A DNA stretch of 64,000 nt, taken from Ardenticatenia bacterium. GTDB taxonomy: Bacteria > Chloroflexota > Anaerolineae > 4572-78 > NAK82. Made by a program: the position numbers and the translations under genes. Below, piece after piece: positions 16,749-26,614 of this stretch (positions within the stretch are counted from its first letter, which is position 1; every line of letters begins with the position of its first letter). The stretch covers positions 29,254 through 93,253 of the forward strand of contig QEXY01000114.1 of assembly GCA_003130875.1 (NCBI GenBank), in the 5' to 3' direction. The notes beneath the pieces are model-generated. The model saw only the letters and a list, made by a program, of their open reading frames with translations, was not told the origin of the DNA and did no database searches.

Positions 16749-17747
16749 ATGCCTGAATTGCGTCAGAACATGGCTACGAAACAGTGGGTTATCATCGCAG
16801 CGGAGCGTGCCAGGCGTCCCCAACAATTCCTGGAAACCTACCGACCGTCAACAGAAGAACAACCCGAATATGACCCGAGCTGCCCTTTCTGTCCGGGAAA
16901 TGAGGAGCTGGAACGTGAAATCACGCGCGTGCCCCCCGGAGAGGATTGGCAGGTGCGTGTTCTGCTCAACAAATATCCTGCCCTGCAAAGAGAAGGGGAG
17001 CGCATTCGCTCTTTTGATGGTGTACACCGCCGCATTTCCGGCGTTGGCTATCATGAAGTGGTGGTCGAATCGCGGCGCCACAATGTGTGTCCAGCTCTTG
17101 CCGATGCCCAACACCTGTCCATGATATTACAGGCCCTCCAATCGCGCTGCTGTGAGCTGGCCCAAGATCCGCGCATCGAGCACATCATCTGTTTCCAAAA
17201 TCACGGCGAGCGTGCCGGCACTTCCCTGCTTCATCCTCATAGCCAGATCATTGCCCTGCCGGTGGTGCCGTACGAGGTGCGGATGCGCGCTGAGGAAGCC
17301 CGCCGTTATTTCGACGATACTGGCACATGCGTCTTCTGCCAGATGGTGGACGACGAGCTGCACGCAGGCGAACGTATCATCGTCGAGAATGCCTCTTTTG
17401 TTGCTTTTATTTTGTATGCGGCATCGTCGCCATTTCACACGTGGATTGTCCCACGCCGGCACGCGGCATCTTTCCTGCGCGCCAGCGCATCGGAGCTATC
17501 CGATTTGGGTGATATATTGCGCCGCGTATTGCGCAAGCTTTATCGTGGCTTGCACGACCCTGATTACAATTACATCATCCGTACCGCGCCGCTGCGCGAT
17601 CCTGGCCACGAATACCTGCACTGGTATCTTACCGTGGTGCCTCGGGTGACGCGTGCGGCCGGTTTCGAACTGGGCAGCGGCATGTTTATCAACACAATGT
17701 TGCCGGAGGATGCCGCTGCCTTCCTGCGCTCCGTAAGCGACGATTAG
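16749..17747 (+). CDS. galT: Galactose-1-phosphate uridylyltransferase (GalT-type HIT protein)
   Basis: 332 aa. The nucleophile motif HPHSQ (within LLHPHSQIIALP) and the N-terminal metal-site pair CPFC are present, plus a second CVFC pair near residue 195. GalT transfers UMP between UDP-glucose and galactose-1-phosphate (Leloir pathway). No galK or galE is adjacent, so a role as a general sugar-1-phosphate nucleotidyltransferase is also possible. Confidence 0.88.
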   Translation: MPELRQNMATKQWVIIAAERARRPQQFLETYRPSTEEQPEYDPSCPFCPGNEELEREITRVPPGEDWQVRVLLNKYPALQREGERIRSFDGVHRRISGVGYHEVVVESRRHNVCPALADAQHLSMILQALQSRCCELAQDPRIEHIICFQNHGERAGTSLLHPHSQIIALPVVPYEVRMRAEEARRYFDDTGTCVFCQMVDDELHAGERIIVENASFVAFILYAASSPFHTWIVPRRHAASFLRASASELSDLGDILRRVLRKLYRGLHDPDYNYIIRTAPLRDPGHEYLHWYLTVVPRVTRAAGFELGSGMFINTMLPEDAAAFLRSVSDD

Positions 17748-17783
17748 AAACGCGCGATCCTTGCCATCCCTACCTCAGCCAGT

Positions 17784-17811
17784 TTGACAGTCTCCATTAG
17801 TATGTTAAGAT
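17784..17811 (+). promoter_or_regulatory. Promoter of glycoside-hydrolase-like lipoprotein gene
   Basis: TTGACA (17784-17789) and TAAGAT (17806-17811), spacing 16. The predicted transcript start (about 17818) coincides with the second ATG of the gene (17819), suggesting a leaderless transcript. Confidence 0.5.
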
Positions 17812-17818
17812 GAATCCT

Positions 17819-19081
17819 ATGGAACGTGATCAGCGTATACGCAGGTTGAGTCGACGACATTTTCTCATCGGTTTGGGCGCTGCCGCCGGCGTCTCGCTCT
17901 TACAAAGTTGCCGCTTGAGCGAATTTATTGCGAGTGTGCGTGAGGGAACGCCTGTGCCCACGTTTGTTTCCACCTCGATACCGCCGTCACCCTCGGCTAC
18001 GCGCACACCATCTGCCACCCCTTCACCGCCCCCGCCGCCATCACCATCTTTATCCCCCACCCCGACAAGCACGCCATCGCCCATCCACACTCCCACTCCG
18101 ACGTCGACACCTACTCCGACGCCGACACCCTATCCGCCTGGTCCGCCGAGCAAACTGGGCATCTTCATAACCCGCTCCGACCCACAAATCACCCGGCTGA
18201 TCGAGGTGGGCAAGCCGGCGCTGTTGAAGACTCTGGATCTGGATCCCAATCTAGGGCGCTTCACCAAGACACACTCTCCCACCACGATCGTGATAGGGCG
18301 CATCATGGCAGAACAAGTGGATCTGACGGCGGATCCGATCCCACTGGCGCGCCAGATGGCGGAACAGCTGTTGCAGCATGCGCTGGAGCCAACGCGCTTT
18401 GAATTTTACGACGCCTGGGAGGGCTATAATGAGCCAGTTGCGGACACCGTGGACAAAATGAAGCGCTTGGCCGACCTGGAAGCCGAGCGCACGCGCCTGC
18501 TAGGCGAACAAGGCGTGCGATCCGTCGTGGGCAACTTCGGCGCAGGCCATCCGCCGTTGGAGTTGTGGGAGCACTTTAAGCCTGCGCTGGAAGCTGTGCG
18601 ACAATACAAGGGTTTCCTGGGTTTGCATGAGTACTCGGCGCCGATCATGCAGTGGGGATTCGGCAAATTGCAGTCCACGCCAGGAAGTGACGAAGGGGAC
18701 GAAGGCTGGCTCACCTTGCGCTATCGCAAGGTTTACCGTTATCATCTGAAACCGATGGGATACGGAGATCTGCCGCTGCTGATCACTGAATGCGGCGTAG
18801 ATGGCACCGTTCGACCGCGTCCAGGCCCGCCTGAGGCAAAGGGCTGGCGCGATTTCGAATTGTACTGGCACTCCAACGGATTGCGAGACGACATGCCCGG
18901 CGTCTATATGGACCAACTGATCTGGTATGACAGCGAGCTGCAAAAGGATGACTACGTCAAAGGTGCCGCGGTCTTTGTCGCCGGAGGCTCTGAGGAGTGG
19001 GAGAGCTATGACATATTGGGGCGCACGATCGAACTGTTGACACAATATCTGAGCGTCCATCCACCCAAGTCCGCTCAGTGA
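17819..19081 (+). CDS. Secreted glycoside-hydrolase-like lipoprotein with Pro/Thr linker
   Basis: The protein has a twin-arginine signal (RRLSRRHFLIG) with a Cys shortly after the hydrophobic stretch (LLQSC), fitting a Tat-exported lipoprotein. Then comes a Pro/Thr/Ser-rich linker of about 70 residues and a TIM-barrel-like domain. Two acidic sites match clan GH-A architecture: WEGYNEP (acid/base) and LLITECGVDG (nucleophile). The substrate is unknown. ATG 17819 is used because the -10 box overlaps the alternative ATG at 17810. It begins a run of surface and sugar-related genes. Confidence 0.7.
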   Translation: MERDQRIRRLSRRHFLIGLGAAAGVSLLQSCRLSEFIASVREGTPVPTFVSTSIPPSPSATRTPSATPSPPPPPSPSLSPTPTSTPSPIHTPTPTSTPTPTPTPYPPGPPSKLGIFITRSDPQITRLIEVGKPALLKTLDLDPNLGRFTKTHSPTTIVIGRIMAEQVDLTADPIPLARQMAEQLLQHALEPTRFEFYDAWEGYNEPVADTVDKMKRLADLEAERTRLLGEQGVRSVVGNFGAGHPPLELWEHFKPALEAVRQYKGFLGLHEYSAPIMQWGFGKLQSTPGSDEGDEGWLTLRYRKVYRYHLKPMGYGDLPLLITECGVDGTVRPRPGPPEAKGWRDFELYWHSNGLRDDMPGVYMDQLIWYDSELQKDDYVKGAAVFVAGGSEEWESYDILGRTIELLTQYLSVHPPKSAQ

Positions 19082-19093
19082 AAGGAGATCAAC

Positions 19094-20113
19094 ATGCACG
19101 GAAGTGTGATACAGATACGACTCATACTGGTGGCGGCATTGAGCTTGATGGTAGCGTTGGCTGCCTGGGGTGTTCCTCGGGTGCATGCGGCTGCGCCACA
19201 TCAGGGCACCGGCATGGAGGATGCAGCCGTGTTGGCGGCTGCAGGCGTGGGAGGGCATCTCGCCCCCGATGAACAGACGTGGTATCGCTATTATCCGTCA
19301 GGTGCTTCGCTCAACCGCACCGATGCCGTCACGCTGATCTTCAAGCCAGCGGTGCAGCTGGGAGCGGAGGCCATGTATGCCGGATTTCAGATCTTTTCCC
19401 CGCGCCAAGTGACGAGTGGTCAAGATGTCGACACATTGGCACCGATCGGTGTGGGGACGCGTGTGTCGCGTGACGGCGACCCCGACACTGCGGAATACCT
19501 CTGGCAAGGGGTATTGCCCGGCGCCGACCCCTACTATGTTCGGGTGTATAACCACACCTCACTGGGCATCGACTTCTGGCTCTTCCCGGATGATGTGGTG
19601 CACCTGGTGATCCCAGAATCGCCATCCGAGACCGAGCCGGGCGCTGAGGGAACACCTGTTGCCGCAGTATCGGATATCGAAGAAGATTTTCCTTGGGATG
19701 GTGCTGCTATAGGTCATTTGGAGGTCGGCCAGAAAGCATGGTATCGGTGGGGAGCGCCGGGGGAAATTGGCAAACGGCGTGAGTATGCTTTCACTCTGTT
19801 CTTTATGCCGGGAAACACGGTGTTCGCCGACCGCGTGAAGTTCGAGTTATTGACTGAGGCACAACGTCAGGCGCGTCAGAGTGGCAACGTGCTCGCCAAC
19901 ACGGGCGCCGGGGCAATCGTCTCGCGCGATGGGGATCCGGTCACCGGCGAACGTTTCTGGCACGGACACCTGATCGCCGGCGAGGCGTTCCTGCTCCACA
20001 TTGCCAACGACTCGGATGTTCCGATCGATTACTGGCTTTTGCAAGGAGACATCGAGCGACTCGAACTGGAGAAGTACGCCACACCGACGCCTACTCCCAC
20101 TCTTACGCCATGA
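19094..20113 (+). CDS. Secreted protein with two homologous beta-domains
   Basis: 339 aa with a signal peptide (about 1-33). Two tandem domains of about 120 residues (52-171 and 206-324) are clearly related: both contain W-Y-R near their start and a block VSRDGDP...G...(I)DFWL/(I)DYWL. A short Thr/Pro tail ends the protein. I do not recognise the family; the fold is probably a beta-sandwich carried at the cell surface. It lies 12 bases after the GH-like lipoprotein and has its own AAAGGAG site. Confidence 0.65.
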   Translation: MHGSVIQIRLILVAALSLMVALAAWGVPRVHAAAPHQGTGMEDAAVLAAAGVGGHLAPDEQTWYRYYPSGASLNRTDAVTLIFKPAVQLGAEAMYAGFQIFSPRQVTSGQDVDTLAPIGVGTRVSRDGDPDTAEYLWQGVLPGADPYYVRVYNHTSLGIDFWLFPDDVVHLVIPESPSETEPGAEGTPVAAVSDIEEDFPWDGAAIGHLEVGQKAWYRWGAPGEIGKRREYAFTLFFMPGNTVFADRVKFELLTEAQRQARQSGNVLANTGAGAIVSRDGDPVTGERFWHGHLIAGEAFLLHIANDSDVPIDYWLLQGDIERLELEKYATPTPTPTLTP

Positions 20114-20185
20114 AACTTCACACCGGATGTCACTTCAGGCATTACTCTCCAGAACAGTTCATCAATTGCCAGAGGAGCTCGCACT

Positions 20186-21064
20186 ATGAGTGAAGAAGTA
20201 GAACACGTGTTGAGCGTCGGTTGTGAGTGCGGGGAAGGCCCCCTGTGGGTACCCGAAGAGCAAGCGTTGTACTGGGTGGACATCCCAGCCTGCAAAGTCT
20301 TTCGTTACCATCCGGAAAGCGGTCGACATACCATCTTCACTTTCGAGGTGCCGGTGTCCGCTTTGGGGTTGCGTGAAGTCGGAGGGTTTGTCGTCGCCAC
20401 GGCGAAGGGTTTCGCCTTCTGGCAGCCACCGGCGACGCAATTGCAGTTTATCGCAGATCCGGAAGCAGACCGGCCGGACAATCGCTTCAACGACGGTGCG
20501 GTAGATCGCCAGGGCCGTTTTTGGGCCGGCACGATGAACAACGTGCAACCTGAGGCACCGGACGGCGCGCTCTATCGTCTCGATGTCGATCTGTCTGTGC
20601 ACAAGATGGCCGAAGGGTTTGCCGTCTATAACGGCGGCGCCTGGAGCCCGGATGGTCGCACGATGTACGTCACCAATACGCTGCGCGGCGAGATCTGGGC
20701 GTATGAATTCGATCCGGCCACCGGCGAGCTGGGAGGTCGCCGTCTTTTCGCGCGCGTGCCGGAGGAAGAGGGTTGGCCGGACGGGCACACGGTGGACAGC
20801 GAGGGATGTCTGTGGAGCGCACACTGGGGCGGATGGCGTGTCACCCGGTACGATCCCGAAGGCAAAATCGAACGTGTCATCCGGATGCCGGTGAGCCAGG
20901 TGAGCTGCTGTCGCTTCGGTGGCGCAAATCTGGATGTGCTGTATATCACCACCGCATGGGAAGGGATGACCCTAGAACAACGCCATGCTGAGCCGATGGC
21001 GGGAGATTTGTTCCGCATCCACGTGGATGTCAAAGGCCTGCCTGAACCACGCTTCAAAGGGTGA
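20186..21064 (+). CDS. SMP-30/gluconolactonase/LRE family protein
   Basis: 292 aa six-bladed beta-propeller. Conserved features: CGEGPLW with the metal-binding Glu near the N-terminus, RFNDGAVDRQGRFWAGTM with the metal-binding Asn, and a WSPDGRTMYVTNT strand. Members hydrolyse sugar or aromatic lactones with a divalent metal. The setting beside glycoside-hydrolase-like genes fits a sugar-lactonase, but the substrate is unproven. AGAGGAG precedes the start; there is no signal peptide, so it is cytosolic. Confidence 0.88.
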   Translation: MSEEVEHVLSVGCECGEGPLWVPEEQALYWVDIPACKVFRYHPESGRHTIFTFEVPVSALGLREVGGFVVATAKGFAFWQPPATQLQFIADPEADRPDNRFNDGAVDRQGRFWAGTMNNVQPEAPDGALYRLDVDLSVHKMAEGFAVYNGGAWSPDGRTMYVTNTLRGEIWAYEFDPATGELGGRRLFARVPEEEGWPDGHTVDSEGCLWSAHWGGWRVTRYDPEGKIERVIRMPVSQVSCCRFGGANLDVLYITTAWEGMTLEQRHAEPMAGDLFRIHVDVKGLPEPRFKG

Positions 21065-22849
21065 GTGCTGCTGGGGATGAGCACCATTGGGCGCAGCAGG
21101 TCGCTGACCGCCTTATGGCCTCTTTATGCCCTGGTGGTTGCGCTTGTGATCCTGCTGGTAGCGGAGGCAGGGAACGGTTTCCCGCAGCTCGCCTTCTACC
21201 TGACCGGTGAAGAGGAGTTGCTCCCCCAAGTGACCGGTCTCATCCAGCTGGTTTTCAACCTGACGCGTCCCCCATTGCAGCTGGCTGAGGAAGTGCCGGT
21301 GGCTCATACGGGTCTGAATCCATTTGGCGTCAACACCTTTCTTCAGAATGAGGCAGACCCCCTCAAGCGACGGCGTGCCATCGAGATGATCGCAGCAGCG
21401 GGCTTCCGTTGGATTCGCCAGGAATTCCCTTGGGAGGACATCGAGATCCATGGCCCGGGCGATACCATCGATCGGCGTCACACACCGCCCCGCTCGGCCT
21501 GGGAGAAGTATGATCAGATTGTGGAGTTATGCCAGGCATATAATATTCAAATCATCGCTCGTCTCAGCACGCCACCTGACTGGAGCCGCAGTGCGGGCAA
21601 GCAGAAGGGCGCTTTTGCGCCACCCGATAATCTGGAGGACTTCGGCAACTACGTCGAAGCGGTGGTACGCCGCTATCGTGGGCGCATCCGTTACTATCAG
21701 ATCTGGAATGAACCGAACATCTATCCGGAGTGGGGTGAACAACCGGTGGATGCCCGCCAGTATGTCGCTCTGCTCAAAGAGGCCTATATCCGGGCCAAGG
21801 CGGCAGATCCGGACGCGGTGATCATCACCGGTGCTCTCGCCGCGACCATCGAGTTAGATCGCTATCCGCATGGATTGACGGATGCATTGTTCCTCCAACA
21901 GATGTACGATGCCGGCGCAGCACCCTATTTCGACATACTGGCCATCCAGGGATACGGCCTGTGGTCCGGTCCGTATGATCGCCGGATGCAGCCGCGTGTG
22001 CTCAATTTCTCGCGTCCGCTGTACATCCGCGACATTATGGTGCGTAACGGGGACGCCCATAAGCCGATCTGGCTTTCCGAAATGGCCTGGAACGCGCTGC
22101 CGCCGGATGTGGCATTGCCAGCTGCCTATGGTCGGGTGACGCTTGAGCAGCAGGCGCGTTATGCCGTGCTGGCTTATCAACGTCTCCAAGAAGAATGGCC
22201 GTGGGTGGGTGTCGCGACCTATTGGTTCTTAAAGCAGGCGGATGAGCGAGAGCGGGAGCGCAATCCCCAGTATTACTTTCGCATGCTCGAGCCCGATTTT
22301 ACCCCTTTGCCGGTCTATCATGCCTTGCGGGCTGCAGCGCATATGCCGCCGATCATGTACCGCGGTTATCATCAGGAAGACCATTGGGCAGTCGAGTACG
22401 ATGCAGGTTGGGAAAGTGCGCGCGACCCACGCGCCGTTTTAGGGGGATACCGCCATGCGTTGCGCAATGGGGCACGTGTGCAATTCACCTTCAACGGAAC
22501 CGACCTGTGGCTGGTGGCATTCTCCTCAGGAGGCTGGCTGCGCGTCACGGTCGACTCAGATGCGGAGTTTGGGGTGCGTCTGCCCGCTTGCGCTGAGAGA
22601 AATAGTGTATCCATCCCATTAGCGCGTGGGTTATCACCCGGTCGTCATCAGGTCGTTCTCACTGCGTGGTCGGACGCAGAGGGGAACATGCCATCCATAG
22701 ATGGCTGGATTGTCCAGGACCTATGGTTTGAATGGTGGGCACGGCGCAGCCTGAGCTACCTGGCTTTGGGGGGTGCTATCAGCGGCCTGGCCTGGCTCGT
22801 GCTCCATCAGCGTGCGGTGCTAGGACGCAACGCATCGCCTAGGCAGTGA
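21065..22849 (+). CDS. Membrane-anchored clan GH-A glycoside-hydrolase-like protein
   Basis: 594 aa. An N-terminal transmembrane anchor (about 15-35) leads to a TIM-barrel domain with both catalytic acids of clan GH-A: YYQIWNEPNIYPEW (acid/base Glu) and KPIWLSEMAWN (nucleophile Glu). A C-terminal beta-sandwich (about 450-555) and a second hydrophobic helix near 563-583 follow. It resembles GH39/GH5-type enzymes acting outside the cell. GTG 21065 directly follows the stop of the lactonase; ATG 21077 is an alternative start. Confidence 0.78.
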   Translation: MLLGMSTIGRSRSLTALWPLYALVVALVILLVAEAGNGFPQLAFYLTGEEELLPQVTGLIQLVFNLTRPPLQLAEEVPVAHTGLNPFGVNTFLQNEADPLKRRRAIEMIAAAGFRWIRQEFPWEDIEIHGPGDTIDRRHTPPRSAWEKYDQIVELCQAYNIQIIARLSTPPDWSRSAGKQKGAFAPPDNLEDFGNYVEAVVRRYRGRIRYYQIWNEPNIYPEWGEQPVDARQYVALLKEAYIRAKAADPDAVIITGALAATIELDRYPHGLTDALFLQQMYDAGAAPYFDILAIQGYGLWSGPYDRRMQPRVLNFSRPLYIRDIMVRNGDAHKPIWLSEMAWNALPPDVALPAAYGRVTLEQQARYAVLAYQRLQEEWPWVGVATYWFLKQADERERERNPQYYFRMLEPDFTPLPVYHALRAAAHMPPIMYRGYHQEDHWAVEYDAGWESARDPRAVLGGYRHALRNGARVQFTFNGTDLWLVAFSSGGWLRVTVDSDAEFGVRLPACAERNSVSIPLARGLSPGRHQVVLTAWSDAEGNMPSIDGWIVQDLWFEWWARRSLSYLALGGAISGLAWLVLHQRAVLGRNASPRQ

Positions 22850-22887
22850 TAGCCCAACCGACTGGATTCCTGTTCGGATCGCGCCAC

Positions 22888-23922
22888 TCAGTGGGCGCGT
22901 TGTACCAGGGAAAGCGCCAGCTCGCGCAACACTCCAGTCGCTTGAGGCTCGGCGCCTAACGCCTCGATCTCCGCCAGCGTTTCGTGCAAGTAACGGGTGG
23001 CGAGCTGTTCAGCGTATGCACGCGCGCCGCACGCATCCAGGATGCGCACAGCCTCGATTACATCAGCTTCGCTCAACTGCTCCTGAGAATAGAGATGACG
23101 CAAGCGATTCGCCCATATATCCTCAGCTTTGTTCAGGGCGTAAATAACCGGCAGAGTTTTCTTACGGCTGCGCAGATCATCCGCGACCGGTTTGCCGGTC
23201 ACCTCGGGTTCCCCCCAGATACCCAATATGTCGTCCTGGATTTGGAAGGCGAGACCCAACTTTTCTCCGACGCTACGATAGCGCTCGGTGAGTATCATCT
23301 CACCCAAGGCGACCAATGCTCCCAATTGCATAGCACACCCCAAGAGCGCCGCGGTCTTTCCGGTGATCATGGCCATATAAGCATCGGCGTCCACTTCCAG
23401 CGTGCTCTCGAAAGCGAGATCCAGGTGTTGGCCGCGGCACAGTGCCAGACACGCTTCATCCAAGATGCGCAGGGCGGAGACCACGCAATGAGCTGGGATG
23501 CCGTAGCACGATAGGCGCTGCAAAGCCAGGTGAGCCAGCACAAACATGGCGTCGCCGGTGTTAATGGCTTGCGCATCGCCCCACAGTGACCACACCGTGC
23601 GTCGTCCACGCCGCGTGGGACTACGGTCCTCAATGTCGTCGTGCACCAGGGAGAAATTGTGGATGATCTCCACCGCCGCTGCGGCTGGCAGAGCGCTCTG
23701 GGGGGAGCCACCAGCTGCCTGACAAGCCAGGAGTGTCAAGAGGGGGCGCAAGCGTTTGCCGGTACGCGCCGTAGTAGGTCGAAAGTGCTCATCACTCCAT
23801 CCCATGTGGTAGTGCATCATGCCGGCGAAGGCATCATTCCCGCTCTCAGGCGACAGCATACACGCACGCAATTCCTGTTCGATGAGTGGCATAAATGTGT
23901 CCATTGCTTGCTGCAAACTCAT
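22888..23922 (-). CDS. Polyprenyl diphosphate synthase
   Basis: 344 aa, all-alpha isoprenyl synthase. The first Asp-rich motif is VHDDIED, followed by RRGRRTVWS. The second is QIQDDILG, in which the usual final Asp of DDxxD is replaced by Gly. The enzyme condenses IPP with allylic diphosphates; chain length cannot be fixed from motifs. It overlaps the IPP isomerase stop by four bases (ATGA), so the two are translationally coupled and supply isoprenoid precursors together. Confidence 0.9.
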   Translation of the reverse strand: MSLQQAMDTFMPLIEQELRACMLSPESGNDAFAGMMHYHMGWSDEHFRPTTARTGKRLRPLLTLLACQAAGGSPQSALPAAAAVEIIHNFSLVHDDIEDRSPTRRGRRTVWSLWGDAQAINTGDAMFVLAHLALQRLSCYGIPAHCVVSALRILDEACLALCRGQHLDLAFESTLEVDADAYMAMITGKTAALLGCAMQLGALVALGEMILTERYRSVGEKLGLAFQIQDDILGIWGEPEVTGKPVADDLRSRKKTLPVIYALNKAEDIWANRLRHLYSQEQLSEADVIEAVRILDACGARAYAEQLATRYLHETLAEIEALGAEPQATGVLRELALSLVQRAH

Positions 23923-24971
23923 CTTGCTATCACCTTTTCATGTTCTCCCCATACGATCAGATAGGGGGTATCGCGCAGCTCGGCCAAGTTCTTGGCACCG
24001 ATGCAGAACATGGCGATGCGCAATTCGGTCACCGTCGCTTGGGCCACCTCTATCACAGCTGCGGTGGAGGTCGTCGCCGCTTTCAAGAATGGGCGGCTGA
24101 GACCACCCAGGTGAGCGCCCAACGCGATGGCTTTGGCTACATCCAGGCCATTGCGTAGGCCGCCACTGGCAATGAGCACAACCCCTGGCGCTGCCTCGCG
24201 CACCATCCGGATGGAGTCGACGGTAGGGATGCCCCAGTCACGGAACGTGGCAGCCACCCGTCGTCTCAACGGGTCGGTGGTACGATGCATCTCCACCTGA
24301 CTCCAGCTGGTGCCACCGGCACCGGCCACATCAATCGCCGCCACGCCGGCTGCGACAAGCTGACGCGCCACTTCGCGTGAAATTCCCCACCCCACTTCCT
24401 TGACCACCACAGGTACCTCCATCTGCCGACACACTTGCTCAATGCGTCGCAGCAGCCCAGCGAAGTTAGTGTCTCCGCCAGGTTGCAGCGCCTCCTGCAA
24501 AGCGTTAAGGTGCAGGATGAGGGCATCTGCTTCGGTGATCTCCACGGCGCGGCGACACTCGTCCACCGAATACCCGTAATTCAGCTGCACGGCGCCCAGA
24601 TTGGCCAGCAAGGGGACGTCGGGGGCGACAGTGCGCACCCGAAAAGAGGCAGCCAGGGTAGCGTCTTCCAGGGCGGCACGCAGTGAGCCCAGCCCCATCG
24701 CAATCCCCATTTGTTGCGCCGCCTCAGCCAGACGATAGTTGATCAGACGGGCTTGCTCGGTGCCACCTGTCATGGATGAAATCAGCAGAGGAGCGCGAAT
24801 CGGTTTGTCAAAAAGAGCGGTGCTGGTATCGACTTCGGCTAGATCAATTTCTGGCAACGCCTGGTGGATAAAACGATAGCGTTCCAGCCCGGTGGTGAGA
24901 CGGTCGAATTCGACATCCTCTTCCAGGCTGATGCGAATATGCTCTGCTTTGCGGTGTTCAATGCTGTTCAC
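23919..24971 (-). CDS. fni: Isopentenyl-diphosphate delta-isomerase, type 2 (FMN)
   Basis: 350 aa from GTG 24971. Conserved blocks: an N-terminal [39 protein letters not shown] and [11 protein letters not shown], all characteristic of the FMN- and NADPH-dependent type 2 isomerase. It interconverts IPP and DMAPP. A consensus promoter at 25024-25052 lies inside the longer open frame, which rules out the upstream start. Operon with the polyprenyl synthase. Confidence 0.93.
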   Translation of the reverse strand: MNSIEHRKAEHIRISLEEDVEFDRLTTGLERYRFIHQALPEIDLAEVDTSTALFDKPIRAPLLISSMTGGTEQARLINYRLAEAAQQMGIAMGLGSLRAALEDATLAASFRVRTVAPDVPLLANLGAVQLNYGYSVDECRRAVEITEADALILHLNALQEALQPGGDTNFAGLLRRIEQVCRQMEVPVVVKEVGWGISREVARQLVAAGVAAIDVAGAGGTSWSQVEMHRTTDPLRRRVAATFRDWGIPTVDSIRMVREAAPGVVLIASGGLRNGLDVAKAIALGAHLGGLSRPFLKAATTSTAAVIEVAQATVTELRIAMFCIGAKNLAELRDTPYLIVWGEHEKVIAR

Positions 24972-25023
24972 CCTAGTAACCCGTGTGCTGGGCGATCGAG
25001 CCCGGATAATGTACCCGAACCTG

Positions 25024-25052
25024 AGTGTAACAATGGGCGCCACGTCTGTCAA
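25024..25052 (-). promoter_or_regulatory. Promoter of the fni-polyprenyl synthase operon
   Basis: On the minus strand TTGACA (25052-25047) and TACACT (25029-25024) are 17 bases apart. The predicted start near 25017 leaves a leader of about 45 bases before GTG 24971. Confidence 0.65.
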
Positions 25053-25068
25053 CCTGGTTCGGTTTGCT

Positions 25069-25097
25069 TTGCCCAAAGATGCCCGACGTGTTACAAT
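25069..25097 (+). promoter_or_regulatory. Promoter of the phosphohexomutase-glmU operon
   Basis: TTGCCC (25069-25074) and TACAAT (25092-25097) with 17-base spacing, divergent from the fni promoter. Confidence 0.5.
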
Positions 25098-25180
25098 AAA
25101 GTGGGCGTGATGGTCACCTGGCATAGTTGGTAAAAACAGGGCGGACTGCCGATCTTAGCCCAGGGTGTGTGTGGAGTGTT

Positions 25181-26614
25181 ATGACTAAGGGACCATCACC
25201 AGATTCAATGCCTGATACCGATACGTCTGACAAACCTGTCATTAACCCGCATCTTGTGCGCGGATATAGCATCCGCGGACTGGCAGACCGAGACCTGCCC
25301 GATGAGGTGGTTGCCCGGATCGGTTATGCAGCGGGTATTTATTTTTCCCATTGGCATCAACCGACGGTCGTCGTCGGGCGGGACGCGCGCCTCAGCTCCC
25401 CGCGCATCAGTGCCGCGCTGACCGCTGCATTGCTCCACGCTGGTGTGCATGTGATCGACATAGGTTTGGTGCCGACACCGGTGCACAACTTTGCCACCGA
25501 TCTATGTGACCCCGCCGCTGGTATTATGGTGACGGCGAGTCACAACCCACCGGAATATAACGGTCTCAAGTTGCGTCGGGAGCGCACCCTGGATGCTCAA
25601 GAGTTGCACGAGATCGTTGCGCTGGCAGCTCGTTCATCGCCTCCTTTCACGTCACTGCCCAATGCGGCTGCGCTTCTGACGCGAACGGACGTGGTGCCAA
25701 CCTATCTAGAACAAGTGCGCCGTTATGGGGATGTGCGTCGTCCGCTCAAGGTGGTGCTGGATGGCGGCCATGGCACCAACGGGCCGCTGGTCGCATCACT
25801 CCTGCGCACGTGGGGCTGCCAGGTGGTCGAGCTGCACTGCGTTCCGGATGGGCATTTCCCTCAACGCGATCCCGACCCGACTGCGCCGGGTGCAGTGGAT
25901 GCGTTGGTGACAGCTGTGCGCCGCGAGGCGGCCGAGATCGGTCTGGCATTCGACGGAGATGGCGACCGATTAGTGGTCGTGGATGAACAGGGAACGCGGA
26001 TCTTGGGTGACCAAATCATGATGCTGTTGGCGCGCGAGGTGCTGCGCCAGCAGCCGGGGGCGCGTATTGTGTTCGAGGCGCTGTGCACCCGCGCCCTTTA
26101 CGATGATGTGCTTGCTCATGGTGGTGAGCCAATCGTCACACCCACTGGCTACGCCTATGTCCACGCCGCCGTTCTCGACCACGCGGCTGCGCTGGGTGGC
26201 GAATTGTCCGGTCATCTGTTCTTCAACCTGCCAGGCTTTCGCTTCGACGATGCCATCCTGGGCGCGCTGCGGGTGCTCAGCCTCCTTTCTCGAGACACCC
26301 TATCGCTCTCGGAGATGGTGCGTGCGTTGCCGGCCTACCACTCCTCCCCCCCGCTGCGGATCGCCTGCTCGGACACTGTCAAGCGCGAGGTCGTAGCGAG
26401 GGTGCGTGACCATTTTGCGCGTCTTTGGCCGGTGGATGAACTGGATGGCGTGCGCATTGACTTCGGCGATGGTTGGGGAACCGTGCGCGCCTCGAATACA
26501 CAGCCTGCGCTGGTGCTACGTTTCGAGGCACGCTCAGCAGCACGCCTAGCCGAGATCACGAGCGTGGTCATAAAGCAGGTAGAGCACGCTATGCGGGAGT
26601 GTGAAGTTGGTTGA
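25181..26614 (+). CDS. Phosphohexomutase (phosphoglucomutase/phosphomannomutase/GlmM family)
   Basis: About 477 aa from ATG 25181. The catalytic phosphoserine loop is VTASHNPPEYNG, the metal loop FDGDGDRLVVVD and the sugar-binding loop GELSGHLFF (GEMSGH type). The phosphate-binding C-domain contains RASNTQPALVLRFEA. The GEMSGH-like loop fits PMM/PGM. The next gene is a GlmU-type uridylyltransferase, so supply of hexosamine-1-phosphate or hexose-1-phosphate for UDP-sugar synthesis is likely. It overlaps the next gene by 14 bases. Confidence 0.9.
   Translation: MTKGPSPDSMPDTDTSDKPVINPHLVRGYSIRGLADRDLPDEVVARIGYAAGIYFSHWHQPTVVVGRDARLSSPRISAALTAALLHAGVHVIDIGLVPTPVHNFATDLCDPAAGIMVTASHNPPEYNGLKLRRERTLDAQELHEIVALAARSSPPFTSLPNAAALLTRTDVVPTYLEQVRRYGDVRRPLKVVLDGGHGTNGPLVASLLRTWGCQVVELHCVPDGHFPQRDPDPTAPGAVDALVTAVRREAAEIGLAFDGDGDRLVVVDEQGTRILGDQIMMLLAREVLRQQPGARIVFEALCTRALYDDVLAHGGEPIVTPTGYAYVHAAVLDHAAALGGELSGHLFFNLPGFRFDDAILGALRVLSLLSRDTLSLSEMVRALPAYHSSPPLRIACSDTVKREVVARVRDHFARLWPVDELDGVRIDFGDGWGTVRASNTQPALVLRFEARSAARLAEITSVVIKQVEHAMRECEVG

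Noticed and set aside
17928-18170. Overlapping Arg/Pro-rich ORFs in the lipoprotein linker
   Set aside because: Alternative-frame readings of the Pro/Thr repeat-coding DNA, not separate genes.
24972-25124. N-terminal extension of the IPP isomerase frame
   Set aside because: A consensus promoter for the gene lies inside this stretch, and the extra residues do not resemble the family.
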